Source: Ancistrus triradiatus
Taxonomy: Eukaryota; Chordata; Actinopteri; Siluriformes; Loricariidae
NCBI GenBank assembly: GCA_025084515.1
Contig: JAJAGP010002209.1
Coordinates: forward strand, 62,001-126,000
Direction of reading: 5' to 3'
DNA length: 64,000 bases
Each line of letters opens with the position of its first letter. The stretch's first letter is position 1. Positions 43,673 through 55,009 of the stretch are shown here, piece after piece. The position numbers and the translations under genes are program-made. The notes beneath the pieces are model-generated. The model was given only the letters and a program-made list of their open reading frames with translations, did not search any database and was not told the DNA's origin.

Positions 43673-46600
43673 GTCAAGTCAAGTCAAGTCAGATTTATTT
43701 ATATAGCGCTTTTTACAATGGAGCATTGTCTCAAAGCAACTTTACAGGTTTAGATTATCTCCTAATAACTACGTCCAATCTCAAATTGAGCAAGCCCAGG
43801 GCGACAGTGGCAAGGAAAAAAAACTCCCTAGTTCTAGGAAGAAACCTTGGGGAGGACAACCAAAGACTTCAAAAAAGGGACCAACTCCCTTGGGGCGGGC
43901 GTAGATGATAAATTAAGAGCGACTTAAAGTCATGAGTCAAAGTTTGAATAGAATGTGAAGTCTGCACACGACATTAAGTGGCCGGGTTTGGTTATGATGA
44001 TAAATTAGAGCGAAAACTAAAGTCATGAGTCATGGTCGAATAAAATGTAAATAATGCACAGTGGAGGGCTCCCATCAGATGTACATCATGTGTAGGCCGG
44101 CACTGCCGGAACACAGCTTCGGGATGTGAGAAACACAGGAAAATGTAAATACGTTATTGATTAAGAGCACAGTGTCTATTAACAATCACTGATGCCATGT
44201 CAAATCACTGATGCCAAGTGTAGCATTGAGACCCCGGCAGCATTAGCTATACAGCATGCTAGAAAAGTAGAAAGAGGAGAAACTGGTAGGAAAACACCCA
44301 GACAAAGAGGGATAATGAGACCATTGGCAAACCCCATGGGAGGCAGAAGACAGCAACCCAACGTCTCTGATCACCATAAGACTCTTTGACTGTGAACCCC
44401 CAGCTCTGCCCTTATTCTAAGGCAAGGATGCACGAGTCAAGATAACGAGGACCGAAGCCCAGTTCAGCCAGAACGCCCACTCGACACTCCCGGCTAGTGG
44501 ACAAGGCAGGCAGGCCAGACATGACTCCAGACTCCGGCCCCAGTGACCCAAGCCATGCATCCTGGTCTAAATCTAGTCAAAAACCTTCGCAAATAGGTAT
44601 GTCTTTAGCCTAGACTTAAAACTTTGGAGAGAGTCTGAATCTCGAACAAAAGTGGGAAGTTTATTCCATAGTTGGGGGGCCATGTATGAGAAAGCCTTTC
44701 CCCCGGCTGTGACTTTTTTAATTCTAGGAACTAAAAGAAGTCCTGTATCCTGCGAACGAAGTAGACGATTTGGATTGTAAAACTCTAAGAGGTCACTCAG
44801 ATAATGTGGGGCCAGACCATGTAGAGCTTTATAAGTTATAAGAAGTATTTTGTAATCAATGCGGAATTTGACTGGTAACCAGTGCAGTGATGATAGAACA
44901 GGAGTGATATGATCAAATTTTCTAGTTCGAGTTCGCACTCGGGGTGCTGCATTCTGAACTAACTGAAGCTTATTCATAGATTTACTAGAGCATCCAGTAA
45001 GTAAGGCTTTACAATAATCCAACCTTGAGGTTATAAACGCATGAAAAAGTTTTTCATTAAAAGAGAGGATATTTCTAAGTTTAGCGATATTACGTAATTA
45101 AAAGAAAGCAATTCGAGTGATGCTGCTAATGTGTGCATCAAAGGTGAGATCTGAATCAAATGTGACTCCTAAGTTTTTTACAGACGGACTGGGCAATAGT
45201 GGACAGCCATCTAGATTTAGGATAGATGTAACCAACCTGTCTCTCACAGCCTTGGGTCCCACTAATAGAACCTCAGAGTTTCCTTTACACAGTCCTCAAT
45301 TTTGTTGATTGTAATGCTATCATTAGGTTTGGCTGATATGTACAGTTGTGTATCATCTGCATAGCAGTGGAAACTAATGCCATGTTTACGAATAACTGAG
45401 CCTAGTGGCAGCATGTACAGAGAGAATAAAAGCGGGCCAAGCCCTGACCTCTGAGGCACACCATACTTCACTTTTGAGAGCTTAGATCTTAGATTATTTA
45501 TATGAACAAACTGGTAGCGATCGGTTTAAGTAGGATTTAAACCAAGAACGTGCTGATCCCTTAATACCTACAGTATTTTCTAGTCTGTTTAGTAAAACAT
45601 CATGATCTATAGTGTCAAATGATGCACTTAAATCTAATGGAACAAGAAAGGAAACACATCCCTTACCTGAGGACTAAACAAGTCATTTAGTACCCTAACT
45701 AATGCTGTTTCAGTACTATGATGGGGCCTGAAGCCAGACTGAAATGTTTCATAAATATCATTTCTTTGGAGGTAACTACAGAGCTGTTGATAGACGGCTT
45801 TTTCTAAGATTTGGACAGAAACGGTAGATTTGAAATTGGTCTATAATTAGATACCACACCATAACAGCAGACTTAAAGGATTTGGGCACATAACCAAAGG
45901 TAAGGGATGAATTTAAAATAACTAACACTGGCTCTATAATATTAGGTATTAGTTGTTTGAGTAAACGTGTAGGAATTGGATCCAATAAACATGTTGATGA
46001 GTTAGATGAGCTGATCAGTGCAGATAGTTCAGTAATAGTAAAAGACTCTAATCTTGATTTACAGCTCATTAAACAGATGTCTTCACTAGTGCTGCATCTG
46101 GAAGGTTGTTGAATAGTTTGGTGATGTGATGAGCATCAAGTTTGATGCCTAATGTTTTCTATCTGATCATTAAAGAAAGTCATGAAATCATTACTGTTAA
46201 AATTACATAGAACGGGAGAGTCACTTTCTGTGGGGTTTTTTGTTAATTTGGAGACTGTCTTAAAGAGAAATCTTGGATTATTCTTATTTTTCTCTATGAT
46301 TGAAGAGAAGTATGCAGCTTTAGCTTTAGTGAGGGCATGCTTATACTCTGCCATGCTGTCCCTCCAAGCAATCTTAAATACCTCCAATTTACTATGTCTT
46401 CACTTGCGCTCTAGATGCCATGTTCTTTGCTTTAAGGTACGGGTGTGGTCATTATACTATGGTGCTAGCCTTTTTTCCCTAATGCGTTTCACCCTAGCAG
46501 GAGCAATCGTGTCCAGGGTTGAGCGAAGCACACATTCTAATTGGTCATTTGCACACTCAAGGTGATTTCTCTCCTTAGGTGTATTAAATTTCAAGTCTGG

Positions 46601-48309
46601 TAGGTTTTTAATAAACGCAGCTGGAGTAGCAGATGTGATAGTGCGCTTGGTGTGATAACGAGGCAGAAGGATTTTATTTATTACAGATAGCTCAAATACT
46701 AAAAGATAGTGATCTGAAATCGAATCACTTTGCAGGAAAACATCAAGGTTATCTATATTGATACCAAATGTTAATATTAGATCTAAAGTATGATTACAGC
46801 GGTGGGTTGGTCCCATCACATTCTGAGTGATACCCATGGATTCTAAGATGGATTCGAAAGCAATTCTAAGTGGATCCTGTTCATTGTCAAAGTGAATATT
46901 GAACTCACTTACAATTAAAGCCTTATCTGTTGACAGTATTAAGCAAGAAAGAAATTTAGCAAATTCCTAAAAAGATTCTGAATAGGGACCAGGAGGACGG
47001 TAAATAGTGATAAGCTGAAAAAAAATGTGGTTTTGACTTCCATAATGATGGATCAGTCACATTAAGAATCAGTATTTCATTAGCCCTGTAATGGGATTTA
47101 GTTGTAACACCTAGCTCTTTGTCAAAAATTGTGGCTATGCCTCCCCCGACCATTAGGACGAGGGCGATTAGCATGACTGCATCCAGGAGGTGAGGCTTCA
47201 TTTAAGGCTAAATATTCATCAGGTCTAATCCAAGTCTCAGTGAGACAGAGAGCATGTAAACGTTTATCAGTGATTATTTCATTTAAAATCACTGCTTTGT
47301 TTGTAAGTGATCTAACGTTAAGTAATCCTAGCTTTAGTCTAATGTTGTTATTTCTTTGGGAGCTATTTGTGCTATCTGGGAAGCTATCTCTTTATACTAA
47401 TGAGGTTATTAAAACAGACCTTTTGAGAGCGTTTACGTTTAGGGCAGATGCGGGTAACAGACACAGTTTCAATAATGTGGGTTCTGGGTGACGGTATATG
47501 GCTACCAGCAGACAGTTGGTTAAGCCGGTTTGTCTGCTGCCTGACCCCTGCTCTGGATAGTCAGCCCCTAACCAATCGGGCCATAAGACTATGGGCAATG
47601 TTGCAGGAGATGAGAGCGGCACCCTTCCGAGTGGGATGGACACCGTCCCATCCTAAAAGGCCAGGCTTACCCTCAAAGGCTGTCCAGTTGTCTATAAAGC
47701 CCACGTTGTTTTCAGAGCACCACTTGGACAGCCAGCAGTTCAGCGACCATAACCTGCTGTAGGCTTGGTCACCTCGCCGCATTGGGATGGGGCCAGAGCA
47801 CACTACTGCATCGGACATCGCCTTCACCACTCTAACCACCTCTACAAAATTAGCCTTAGTAACCTCTGACTGACGAAGGCGTATATCATTAGCCCCTACA
47901 CGAATAACTATCGTAGAGAATCTACGGCTCTCGAGTTCACTAAGAATCGTTACAATGTCCGGCACTCTAGCTCCGTGGATACATGTAACTCTAGCTGCTG
48001 GTGTCCCTAAAGGGGTAGCTACTTTCACGTGTCGTAAAATAGAGTCACCTATGACCAGAGCTCTTTCACAGGCTGCTCAGTGGGGTGTTTCACTGAGGAG
48101 GGCAAAAACCGTTGGACACCGGGAAAACAGGTAAAGAGTGGTGCTCTCGTGACTAGCCTCTGGACTACGTCGCCGAACCGTCACCCACTTGCCCTGCTGC
48201 GAGGACTCTGCCGGGGCTCTAACTTCGCCTTTCGCATCCAGATCTGCTAAGCTAGGAGCTGAGCTAGCCTTCTCTAATGTCTGGATGCGCGCCTCTAAAA
48301 CTACAATCA
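43673..48309 (-). mobile_element. L2-like LINE, 4.6 kb, with target duplication ATGTTAA
   Basis: The minus-strand element runs from 48309 to the TGACT-type tail at 43673. A 7-bp duplication ATGTTAA lies at 43666-43672 and 48310-48316. Order: coiled-coil part of ORF1 (LEARIQTLEKASSAPSLADL), SGNH esterase (48075-47561), APE endonuclease (about 47340-46500; GGGIATIFDKELGVTTKSHY), RT (about 46400-45260; AYFSSIIEKNKNN, FHCYADDTQLYISAKP) and the C-terminal region (45022-44573; CSSKSMNKLQLVQNAAPRV, FSYMAPQLWNKLPTFV). Then comes a 3' UTR of about 0.9 kb. Frameshifts interrupt ORF2, and ORF1 is 5'-truncated. Inserted into satellite B. Confidence 0.9.
47561..48080 (-). CDS. L2 ORF1 esterase (SGNH hydrolase) domain
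   Basis: The open minus-strand frame begins ALVIGDSILRHVKVATP, with the GDS nucleophile block. It continues through ESRRFSTIVIRVGANDIRLR, the GxND block (GAND), and ends with GWDGVHPTRKGAALIS, which carries the Asp and His of the DxxH block. These are the three catalytic blocks of SGNH hydrolases, and such a domain is known in ORF1 of CR1/L2 retrotransposons. This stretch of about 170 codons is uninterrupted while the rest of the element is broken. Upstream (48077-48379) is the coiled-coil region (LEARIQTLEKA). In the family the domain is thought to act on lipids or membranes; substrate unknown. Confidence 0.85.
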
Positions 48310-48316
48310 ATGTTAA

Positions 48317-48813
48317 CCCTCTTACATCTTTTATATGTGAAGAAAAACTGAAAAATGAGATATAAAATACTTGCAGCACCTTTTTGACCTGTTCCAGAAG
48401 AGACAGACCCCTTCGTCTGATTGACTTCGTGTCGTTTTGTCATCCAGCACCTAAAACACCGTCTTCGGACTTAGCGTGGCAGAGAAGCCTTTTCACTGCT
48501 TTAAGCTGTTTGCATGAACTCTTAATTGTCAGGGACTTTGAAAACAAAAAAATATATTATAACACTCTGACGTCTTTAGATGTAAATAAAAACAGAAACA
48601 CGAGAACTAAACAATTTGCAGCACGTTTTTGCACTGTTACACCAAAGAAACACATTTTCGTCTGATTGACTTCGTGTCGTTTTGTCATCCAGCACCTGAA
48701 ACAACGTCTTCGGACTTAGCGTGACAGAGAATCGTTTTTACTGCTTAGAGCTGTTTGCATGAACTCTTAATTAAGAGGAAAGTTTACCGGGCTAAAACCA
48801 TTGAAACCAGTAA

Positions 48814-48863
<50 letters not shown>

Positions 48864-49545
48864 TCATTCATCTTTTATGTGTGGAGAAAAACAGAAAAAT
48901 GAGATATAAATAACTTGCAGCACCTTTTTGACTTGTTCCAGATGAGACAGACCCCTTCGTCTGAATGACTTTGTGTCGTTTTTTTCTCCAGCATCTGAAA
49001 CAAAAAAATATATTTTGTCTTTATAGTAAAGAAAAACAGAAACATGAGAAATGAACTTGCAGGACGATTTTGCACTGCTCCAGAAGAGAAAGGCAATCTC
49101 GTCTGAATGACTTCATGTCATTTTGTTTTCCAGCATCTGAAACAACGTTTTTGGACATGGCGTGGCAGAGAAGCGTTTCAATGCCTTTCAAAGCTGTTTT
49201 CATGAACTGTTAATTGTCAGGAAAGCTTAAGGGCGGAAAACACTAACATTTTTTATAATTTTTTTACAATGTTTCAAACATTTCAAAACAAAAAAATATA
49301 TTTTAACACTCTGACCTCAGCACATGTGAAGAAAAACAAATTTGTGACAAATAAACTTATTGCAGCACGTTTTTGCACTGTTCCAGAGAAGAAAGACCTT
49401 CTCGTTTGAATGACTTTGTGACGTTTTATCCTCCAGCATCTGATCAACTATTTTGGTCTTAACGTGGCAGAGAAGCGTTTTCACTTCTTTAAGCTGTTTG
49501 GATGAACTCCTAATTACCAGGAACGAATAATTTATCTACAGTGTT
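48317..49545 (-). repeat. Satellite B array (reverse orientation), right of the L2
   Basis: Continuation of the 42136-43665 array after the L2 insertion, with the same unit words (GAAGAGACAGACCCCTTCGT, GTGTCGTTTTGTCATCCAGC). It includes a TA microsatellite at 48822-48858. Confidence 0.88.
48822..48858. repeat. (TA)n microsatellite
   Basis: About 18 TA units inside a satellite B unit. Confidence 0.95.
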
Positions 49546-50960
49546 TTCCGCCCGTTAAGCCTCTTTGACATTTAAGAGTTCATGCAAACAGGTCAAAGCA
49601 TTGAAAACGCTTCACTGCCACGCTAAGCCAAAAAACATGTTTTTCAGATGCCTGGAGTCACAACGACACGAAGTCATTCAGACAAAAGGGTTTTTCTCTT
49701 CTGGAACAGGGCAAAACCATGCTGCAGGTCGCACTGTTGTTTCTGTTTCTGTTTTTCTATTTTTCTTAACATCTTACTGTTTTTAGTGTTTTCCGCCCGT
49801 TAAGCGTCTTTGACATTTAAGAGTTCATGCAAACAGCTTAAAGCAGTTAAATGCTTCTCTTCCACGCTAAGTCTAAAAACGTTGTTTACGATGCTGGAAA
49901 ACAAAACAACACGAAGGCATTCAAACGAAAGGGTTTTTTTCTTCTGGAACAGTGCAAGACCGTGCTGCAACCTGTTTATATCTCATGTTTTTGTTTTTCT
50001 GGAACAGTGCAAAAACGTGCTGCAACCTGTTTATATCTCATGTTTCTGTTTTTCTGGAACAGTGCAAAAACGTGCTGAAAGTTGTTTATCTCTCATTTTT
50101 TTGTTTTTCTTCACATGTAAAGATGTAAGTGTTAATATATTTATTATTATGGTTTGAAGGGTTATTGATAAACTATCTTAATGGTTTCAATGTTTTAGTC
50201 TATTAAGCGTCCCTGGTAATTTAGAGTTCATGCCAAAAGCTTAAAGCAGTGAAAACGCTTCTCTGCCGCGCTAAGTATAAAAACGTTGTTTCAGATGTTG
50301 GAGGACAAAAACGACACGAAGACATTCAGACGAGACAGTCTTTCTCCTTTGGAACAGTGCCAAAATGCACTGCAAGTTGTTCATATCTCATGTTTCTGAT
50401 AACTTCACATGTAAATATGTAAGAGGTTTCAAAAATATTTGTTTAGTTTTTAAACAGTATTGATAAATTGTCTTACTGTTTTCAATGTTTTCAATCCGTT
50501 AAGCAACTCTAGTTAATGCAAGAAGCTCAAAGTTGTAAAAACGCCACGCTTTGTCCAATATCGCTGTTTTTCAGATGCTGGAGGACAAAACGACACCGAA
50601 TTCATTAAGACCTTTCATTAAGAATTCATTAAGGTCTTTCTCTTTTGGAACAATACAATAAATTGCAGCAAGTTGTTCATATCTCAAGTTTCTGTTTTTC
50701 TTCACAAGAAAAGATAAATGTTAATATATGTTTTTTCTTTTTGAAACATTGTAGATAAATTATCTTACCTTTTTCAATGGCAATTAAGAGTTCATGCAAA
50801 CATCCCTAAGGAGTAAAAACGTTTGTCTGCCACTCTAAGTCCAAAATCTCTGTTTTTCAGATGCTGGAGGACAAAGAGACACGACACAAAGGTCTGACTC
50901 TTTTGGAACAGTGCAAACAGTTGCCGACTTGTTTCTGTTTCTTTTTTCTGTTGTTTTTCA
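49546..50960 (+). repeat. Satellite B array (forward orientation)
   Basis: From about 49546 the same units run on the opposite strand: AAGAGTTCATGCAAACAG, CTTCTCTGCCACGCTAAGT-like, TTTCAGATGCTGGAGGACAA, CTTTTGGAACAGTGCAAA and TTCACATGTAAAGATGTAAG. Within 49940-50100 the phrase CTGGAACAGTGCAAAAACGT recurs three times, a local duplication. Confidence 0.88.
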
Positions 50961-50984
50961 CATGTAAATTGTCAAAGTTTTAAA

Positions 50985-51115
50985 GATAAGATAAGATAAG
51001 ATAAAACTTTATTGATCCTTTTGGGAGTTTTCCCTCAGGGAAATTAAATTTCCAGCAGCATCAGTTTAAATGTACACACAAAGAAAGTAAGAGAAAGAAA
51101 GGAAAAGTATAAATT
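50985..51115 (-). mobile_element. Retroelement 3' end with (GATAA)n tail
   Basis: (GATAA)n at about 50985-51003, then AACTTTATTGATCCTTTTGG and TCAGGGAAATTAAATTTCC. This resembles the 3' end of RTE-type fish LINEs in reverse orientation. It interrupts satellite B. Confidence 0.5.
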
Positions 51116-51650
51116 ATAAATTGCACAATGATATTTATTGATGATATTTATTAATTTTTAATAAATAGATGAATTATCTAGATGAATTATCTTCTGTTGT
51201 CAGTGTATTCCGCACGTAAAGCGTCCCTGACAAATGAGTTTATGCAAACAGCATAAAGCAGTAAAAATGCTTCTCTGTCACGCTAAGTCCAAACTGCTGT
51301 TTATAGGTGCTGTAAGGCAACACGACAATGTACACATGCAGTTTTGTGTAAGTCATTCAGACGAAAAAGTCTTTCTACTCTGGAGCAGTGCAAAAGAACT
51401 TGCTGCAAGTTGTTTGTATCTCATTTTTCTGTTTTTCTTCACATGGAAAGATGTAAGAGTTTTAAAATGTATTTTTTCATTTTGAGAAAAATTGTAGTTA
51501 TTTTTTCCCACTGTTTTCAATGTTTTCAGCCAGTTAAGCAACCCTGTTAATTAAGAGTTCACGCAAACTGCTCAAAGCAGTGAAAATGCTTCTCTGCCAC
51601 TCTACGTACAAAAACTCTGTTGTCAGATGCTGGAGGACAAAATGGCAAAA
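51116..51650 (+). repeat. Satellite B, last units
   Basis: Two more forward units, with GCAAACAGCATAAAGCAG (51245) and CTCAAAGCAGTGAAAATGCT (51570). They end in GATGCTGGAGGACAAAATGG at about 51645. Confidence 0.82.
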
Positions 51651-51654
51651 TTAA

Positions 51655-52745
51655 CTTGGTCCCCAGTTCATCCTGAGGTGACATGCGATGCTCTTTGGGC
51701 CCACGGTTAAGGTGGCCTTTTCAAGGAAACCTCAAAATTCGTCAACAAACTTTCACCATCTAGTTAGGTTGGCTTGAAAAAGCCAACATACTGTTTTCCG
51801 AGATGGTACAATTTTTGAGCTACCGTCACAAAATTCGGCATGAACGTAGAGCCACGAAATTCGTCATGGATGTAACTCAGTCAGTTTTTGAGGTAACATG
51901 TGATGCCCATTGGGTCCCTGTGTACCCCGACTGAGCACTGGGGCCACTGGCAGGTCAATGACCGTAACCCAGTCAGTTTTTGACATACGGCCGTGTAATT
52001 CTTATCAGGCATGTTCTCAAATGCAATCTGAGGTGACATGTCATGCCCATGGGGCCTTTTAGGACCCTGGCTGGGCACTGGGGCCATTAGCAGGTCGGTG
52101 AGCGTAAATCAGTCAGGATTCGACATACGACCACGAAATTCTGCAGGATTTGTCCTGGGTGCAATCTGAGGTGACATGTGATGCCCATGGGGCCTTTGTG
52201 GACCCCGGCTGGGCACTGGGGCCCCTGGTGGGTCAATGACCATTACTCAGTCAGGCTTTGATTTAATCTAGACCCTGTCTGGACATTGGGGCCCCTGGCA
52301 TGTCATTGATTGGAACGCAGTCAGTTTTTGCCCTACGGCCACGAAATTCGGCAGGCTTGGACTTAAATGCAATGTGAGGTGACATGTGATGGCCATGGGG
52401 CCTTTGTGGACCCCGACTGGGTATGGGGCCCCTGGCGGGCCAATGACCGTAACTCAATCAGTTTTTTCCTACGGCCATGAAATTTGGCAGGCATTGTCCA
52501 AATTGCAATCTCAGGTGACCTGTGATGCCCATGGGGCGTTTGTGGACCCCGACTGGGCGTGGTCCTGGGTGCAATCTGAGGTGACATGTGATGGCCATGG
52601 GGCCCTTTTGGACCCCTACTGTGCACTAGGGCCCTTGGCGGGTCAACGACCGTAACTCAGTCAGATTTCAACCTTCGGCAACGAAATTTGACAGGCTTGG
52701 TCCAAAATGCGATCTGAGGTGACATGTGATGCCCATGGGGCCTCA
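51655..52745 (-). repeat. Satellite C array (reverse orientation)
   Basis: Units of about 138 bases containing ATCTGAGGTGACATGTGATG, CCCATGGGGCCTTTGTGGAC, CTGGGCACTGGGGCCCCTGG and ACCGTAACTCAGTCAG. Marks fall at about 51891, 52029, 52169, 52377, 52577 and 52716. One segment (51700-51840) is not satellite but a junction module with a hairpin. Confidence 0.88.
51768..51788. other. Hairpin GTTGGCTT...AAGCCAAC
   Basis: A perfect 8-bp stem with a short A-rich loop (GTTGGCTTGAAAAAGCCAAC). A related, one-base-shorter form lies at 53222-53240. Confidence 0.7.
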
Positions 52746-53235
52746 CTGGACTTTTCCCCCTGTCTGGGGATTTGGGGTTCCAATGCTATTGGGTCATGTT
52801 AGGTCAAGTTCTTTGGAATGCCTTATAGCTCTGTATATAGTGCTATATGCCATATTGGTCAGTAGGTTTAGTGGACCTGTGTATAAAGAGCAGATCTGTG
52901 CTGATAGATAGAACAGGTGTTTTTCCCTTGAGTGTGTGAGATTTGAACATTCCTAAAGCACCTGCCAGACTGAAACCCCATTATTTCTTATGGGCAAAAT
53001 TTTGGACTTTGAGGGGCCACTGGCCGCATCGGCAAAAAAAGCACAAGCACACCATTCCCGTATGGGCTCCTTGCAGACCGTAGCTCAAAAATTGTGACCA
53101 GTGAAAATGGTACAAAATTTGGACAAGAAGAATTAATTAAAGACAATAATAATAAGATCTCGTAAAACAGTATAATGGCTTTTTCAAACTACATGGCGAA
53201 AAGTTGTGGACAAACTTTGAGGTTGGCTTGAAAAA
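52746..53235. repeat. Spacer between the two satellite C arms, with inverted junction module
   Basis: 52760-52815 (GCTATTGGGTCATGTTAGGT) recurs at 54630-54680 in the same orientation. 53030-53235 is an inverted relative of 51700-51840 (AATTTTTGAGCTAC, TTGGCTTGAAAAAG). No open frame of interest. Confidence 0.6.
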
Positions 53236-53239
53236 GCAA

Positions 53240-54660
53240 CCTTAGCCATGGGCCAAAAGGGCATCACATGTCACCTCAGATTGCATCTAGGACCAAGCCT
53301 GTTGAGTTTCGTGGCCGTAGGTCAAAAACTGACTGAGTTACAGTCATTGACCCACCAAGGCCCCAGTGCCCAGCCAGGGTTCAGAGCGGCCCCATGGGCA
53401 TGACATGTCACCTCAGAATGCACCCGTGACCAAGCCTGCCGAATTTTGTGGCCGCAGGTCGAAACCTGACTGAGTGATGGTCATTGACACGCCAGGGGCC
53501 GCAATGCCCAGCCGGGGTTCGGAGGGGTCCCATGGGGATCACATCTCACCTCAGATTGCACCCGGGACTAAGCCTGCTGAATGTCGTGGACATAGTTCAA
53601 AAACTGATTGAGTTAAGGTCATTGACACACCAGGGACCCCAGTGCCCAGCTGGGGTACAGACTGATCCCATGGGCATCACATGTCACCTCAGATTGCATC
53701 TGGGACCAAGTCTGGCGAATTAAAATTTTTCCATAAGACAAAAATTGACTGAGTTACGGTCATTGACACGCCAGGGGCCCCATTGCCCAGCCGGGGTCAG
53801 AAAGGGCCCCATGGACATCGCATGTCAACTCAGTTGGCACCCGGGACCAAGCCTGCTGAATTTCGTGGCCGCAGGTCGAAACCTTACTGAGTTACGGTCA
53901 TTGACCCGCCAGGGGCCCCAGTGCCCAGCCGGGGTTCGGAGGGGTCCCATGGGCATCACATGTCACCTCAGATTGCACCTGGGACCAAGACTGCCGAATT
54001 TCGTAGCCGTAGATTGAAAACTGACTGAGTTACGGTCGTTGACCCACCAGGGGCCCCAGTGCCCAGCCGAGGTCAAAAGGGACCCCATAGACATCACATG
54101 TCAACTCAGTTGGCACCTGGGACCAAGACTGCCGAATTTCGTAGCCATAGATTGAAAACTGACTGAGTTACGGTCATTGACCCACCAGGGACCCCAGTGC
54201 CCAGCCGGGGTCCACAAAGGTTCCATGGGCATCACATGTCACCTAAGCTTGCGCCTGGGACCAAGATTGCCAAATTACTTGGCTGTAGGTCGAAACCTGA
54301 CTGAGTTACGGTCACTGACCCGTCAGGTGCCCCAGTGCCCAGCCGGGGATGGTGGGGTCCCATGGGCATCACATGTCACCTGAGACTGCATCGGGGACCA
54401 AGCCTGACGAGTTTCGTGGCCGTAGGTCGAAAACTGACTGAGTTATGGTCATTGACTCGCCAGGGACCATGTGCCCAGCCGGGGTCCAGATGGGCCATAG
54501 GGGCATCACATGTCACCTCAGATTGCACCTGAGATGAAGCCTGCCGAAATTTGTGGCCGTAGGTTGAAAACTGACTGAGTTACAGTCATTGGCCCGCCAG
54601 GGGCCCCAGTGCCCTGTCTGGGACTTTGGGGTTCCCATGCTATTGGGTCATGTTAGGTCA
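53240..54660 (+). repeat. Satellite C array (forward orientation), about 10 units
   Basis: Units of 137-140 bases with GGCATCACATGTCACCTCAG, GGGACCAAGCCTGC, CGTGGCCGTAGGTCGAAA, AACTGACTGAGTTACGGTCA and CCAGGGGCCCCAGTGCCCAG. Marks are at about 53262, 53402, 53539, 53677, 53817, 53955, 54095, 54231, 54369 and 54507. Confidence 0.92.
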
Positions 54661-54889
54661 AGTTCTTTGGACTGCTTTATATCACATTATAGGCATTACC
54701 GGCCCACTGAGGAAACAATGATGTAACAATGCCGCATACATTCTACACACCTGCCAGTCAGCCACATGGCTTGCAGGTTACATCAGGTCAAGCTCGCAAC
54801 AATGTTCCATCGTTCACTTTTTTCCAATTTAAAGGCCCCTTTCACCATCGGCCGGTAGGTCTCGAGCATAAACGGAAGCGCCCCGCAAA

Positions 54890-55009
54890 AAGCTTGCAGC
54901 ACCTGGTATTCCCAGGCAGTCTCCCATCCAGGTACTGACCAGGCTCGGCCTTGTTTAGCTTCCGAGATCTGACCAGATCGGGCGTCCTCAACTCGGTGTG
55001 GCCGCAAGC
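54890..55009 (-). rRNA. 5S rRNA gene (complete, slightly diverged)
   Basis: The minus strand gives a 120-base 5S sequence from GCTTGCGGCCACACC to GGTGCTGCAAGCTT, followed by a T5 Pol III terminator. It keeps the 5S signatures GACGCCCGATCTGGTCAG, TCTCGGAAGCTAAACAAGG, CTGGATGGGAGAC and GGGAATACCAGGTG. Differences from the usual vertebrate sequence include AAACAAGG for AAGCAGGG in the internal promoter and GAGACTGCC for GAGACCGCC. The terminal stem (GCTTGC / GCAAGC) is preserved. It may be a variant gene or a recent pseudogene; it stands alone with one degenerate neighbour. Confidence 0.85.

Noticed and set aside
46182..46565. 127-codon plus-strand open frame
   Set aside because: Antisense to the L2 ORF2 on the minus strand.
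51655..54660. Open frames of 60-90 codons with RSLTRQGPQCPAGV-like repeats
   Set aside because: They arise from the 138-bp satellite C (46 codons per unit keeps the frame) and run on both strands; no start context or conservation beyond the repeat.
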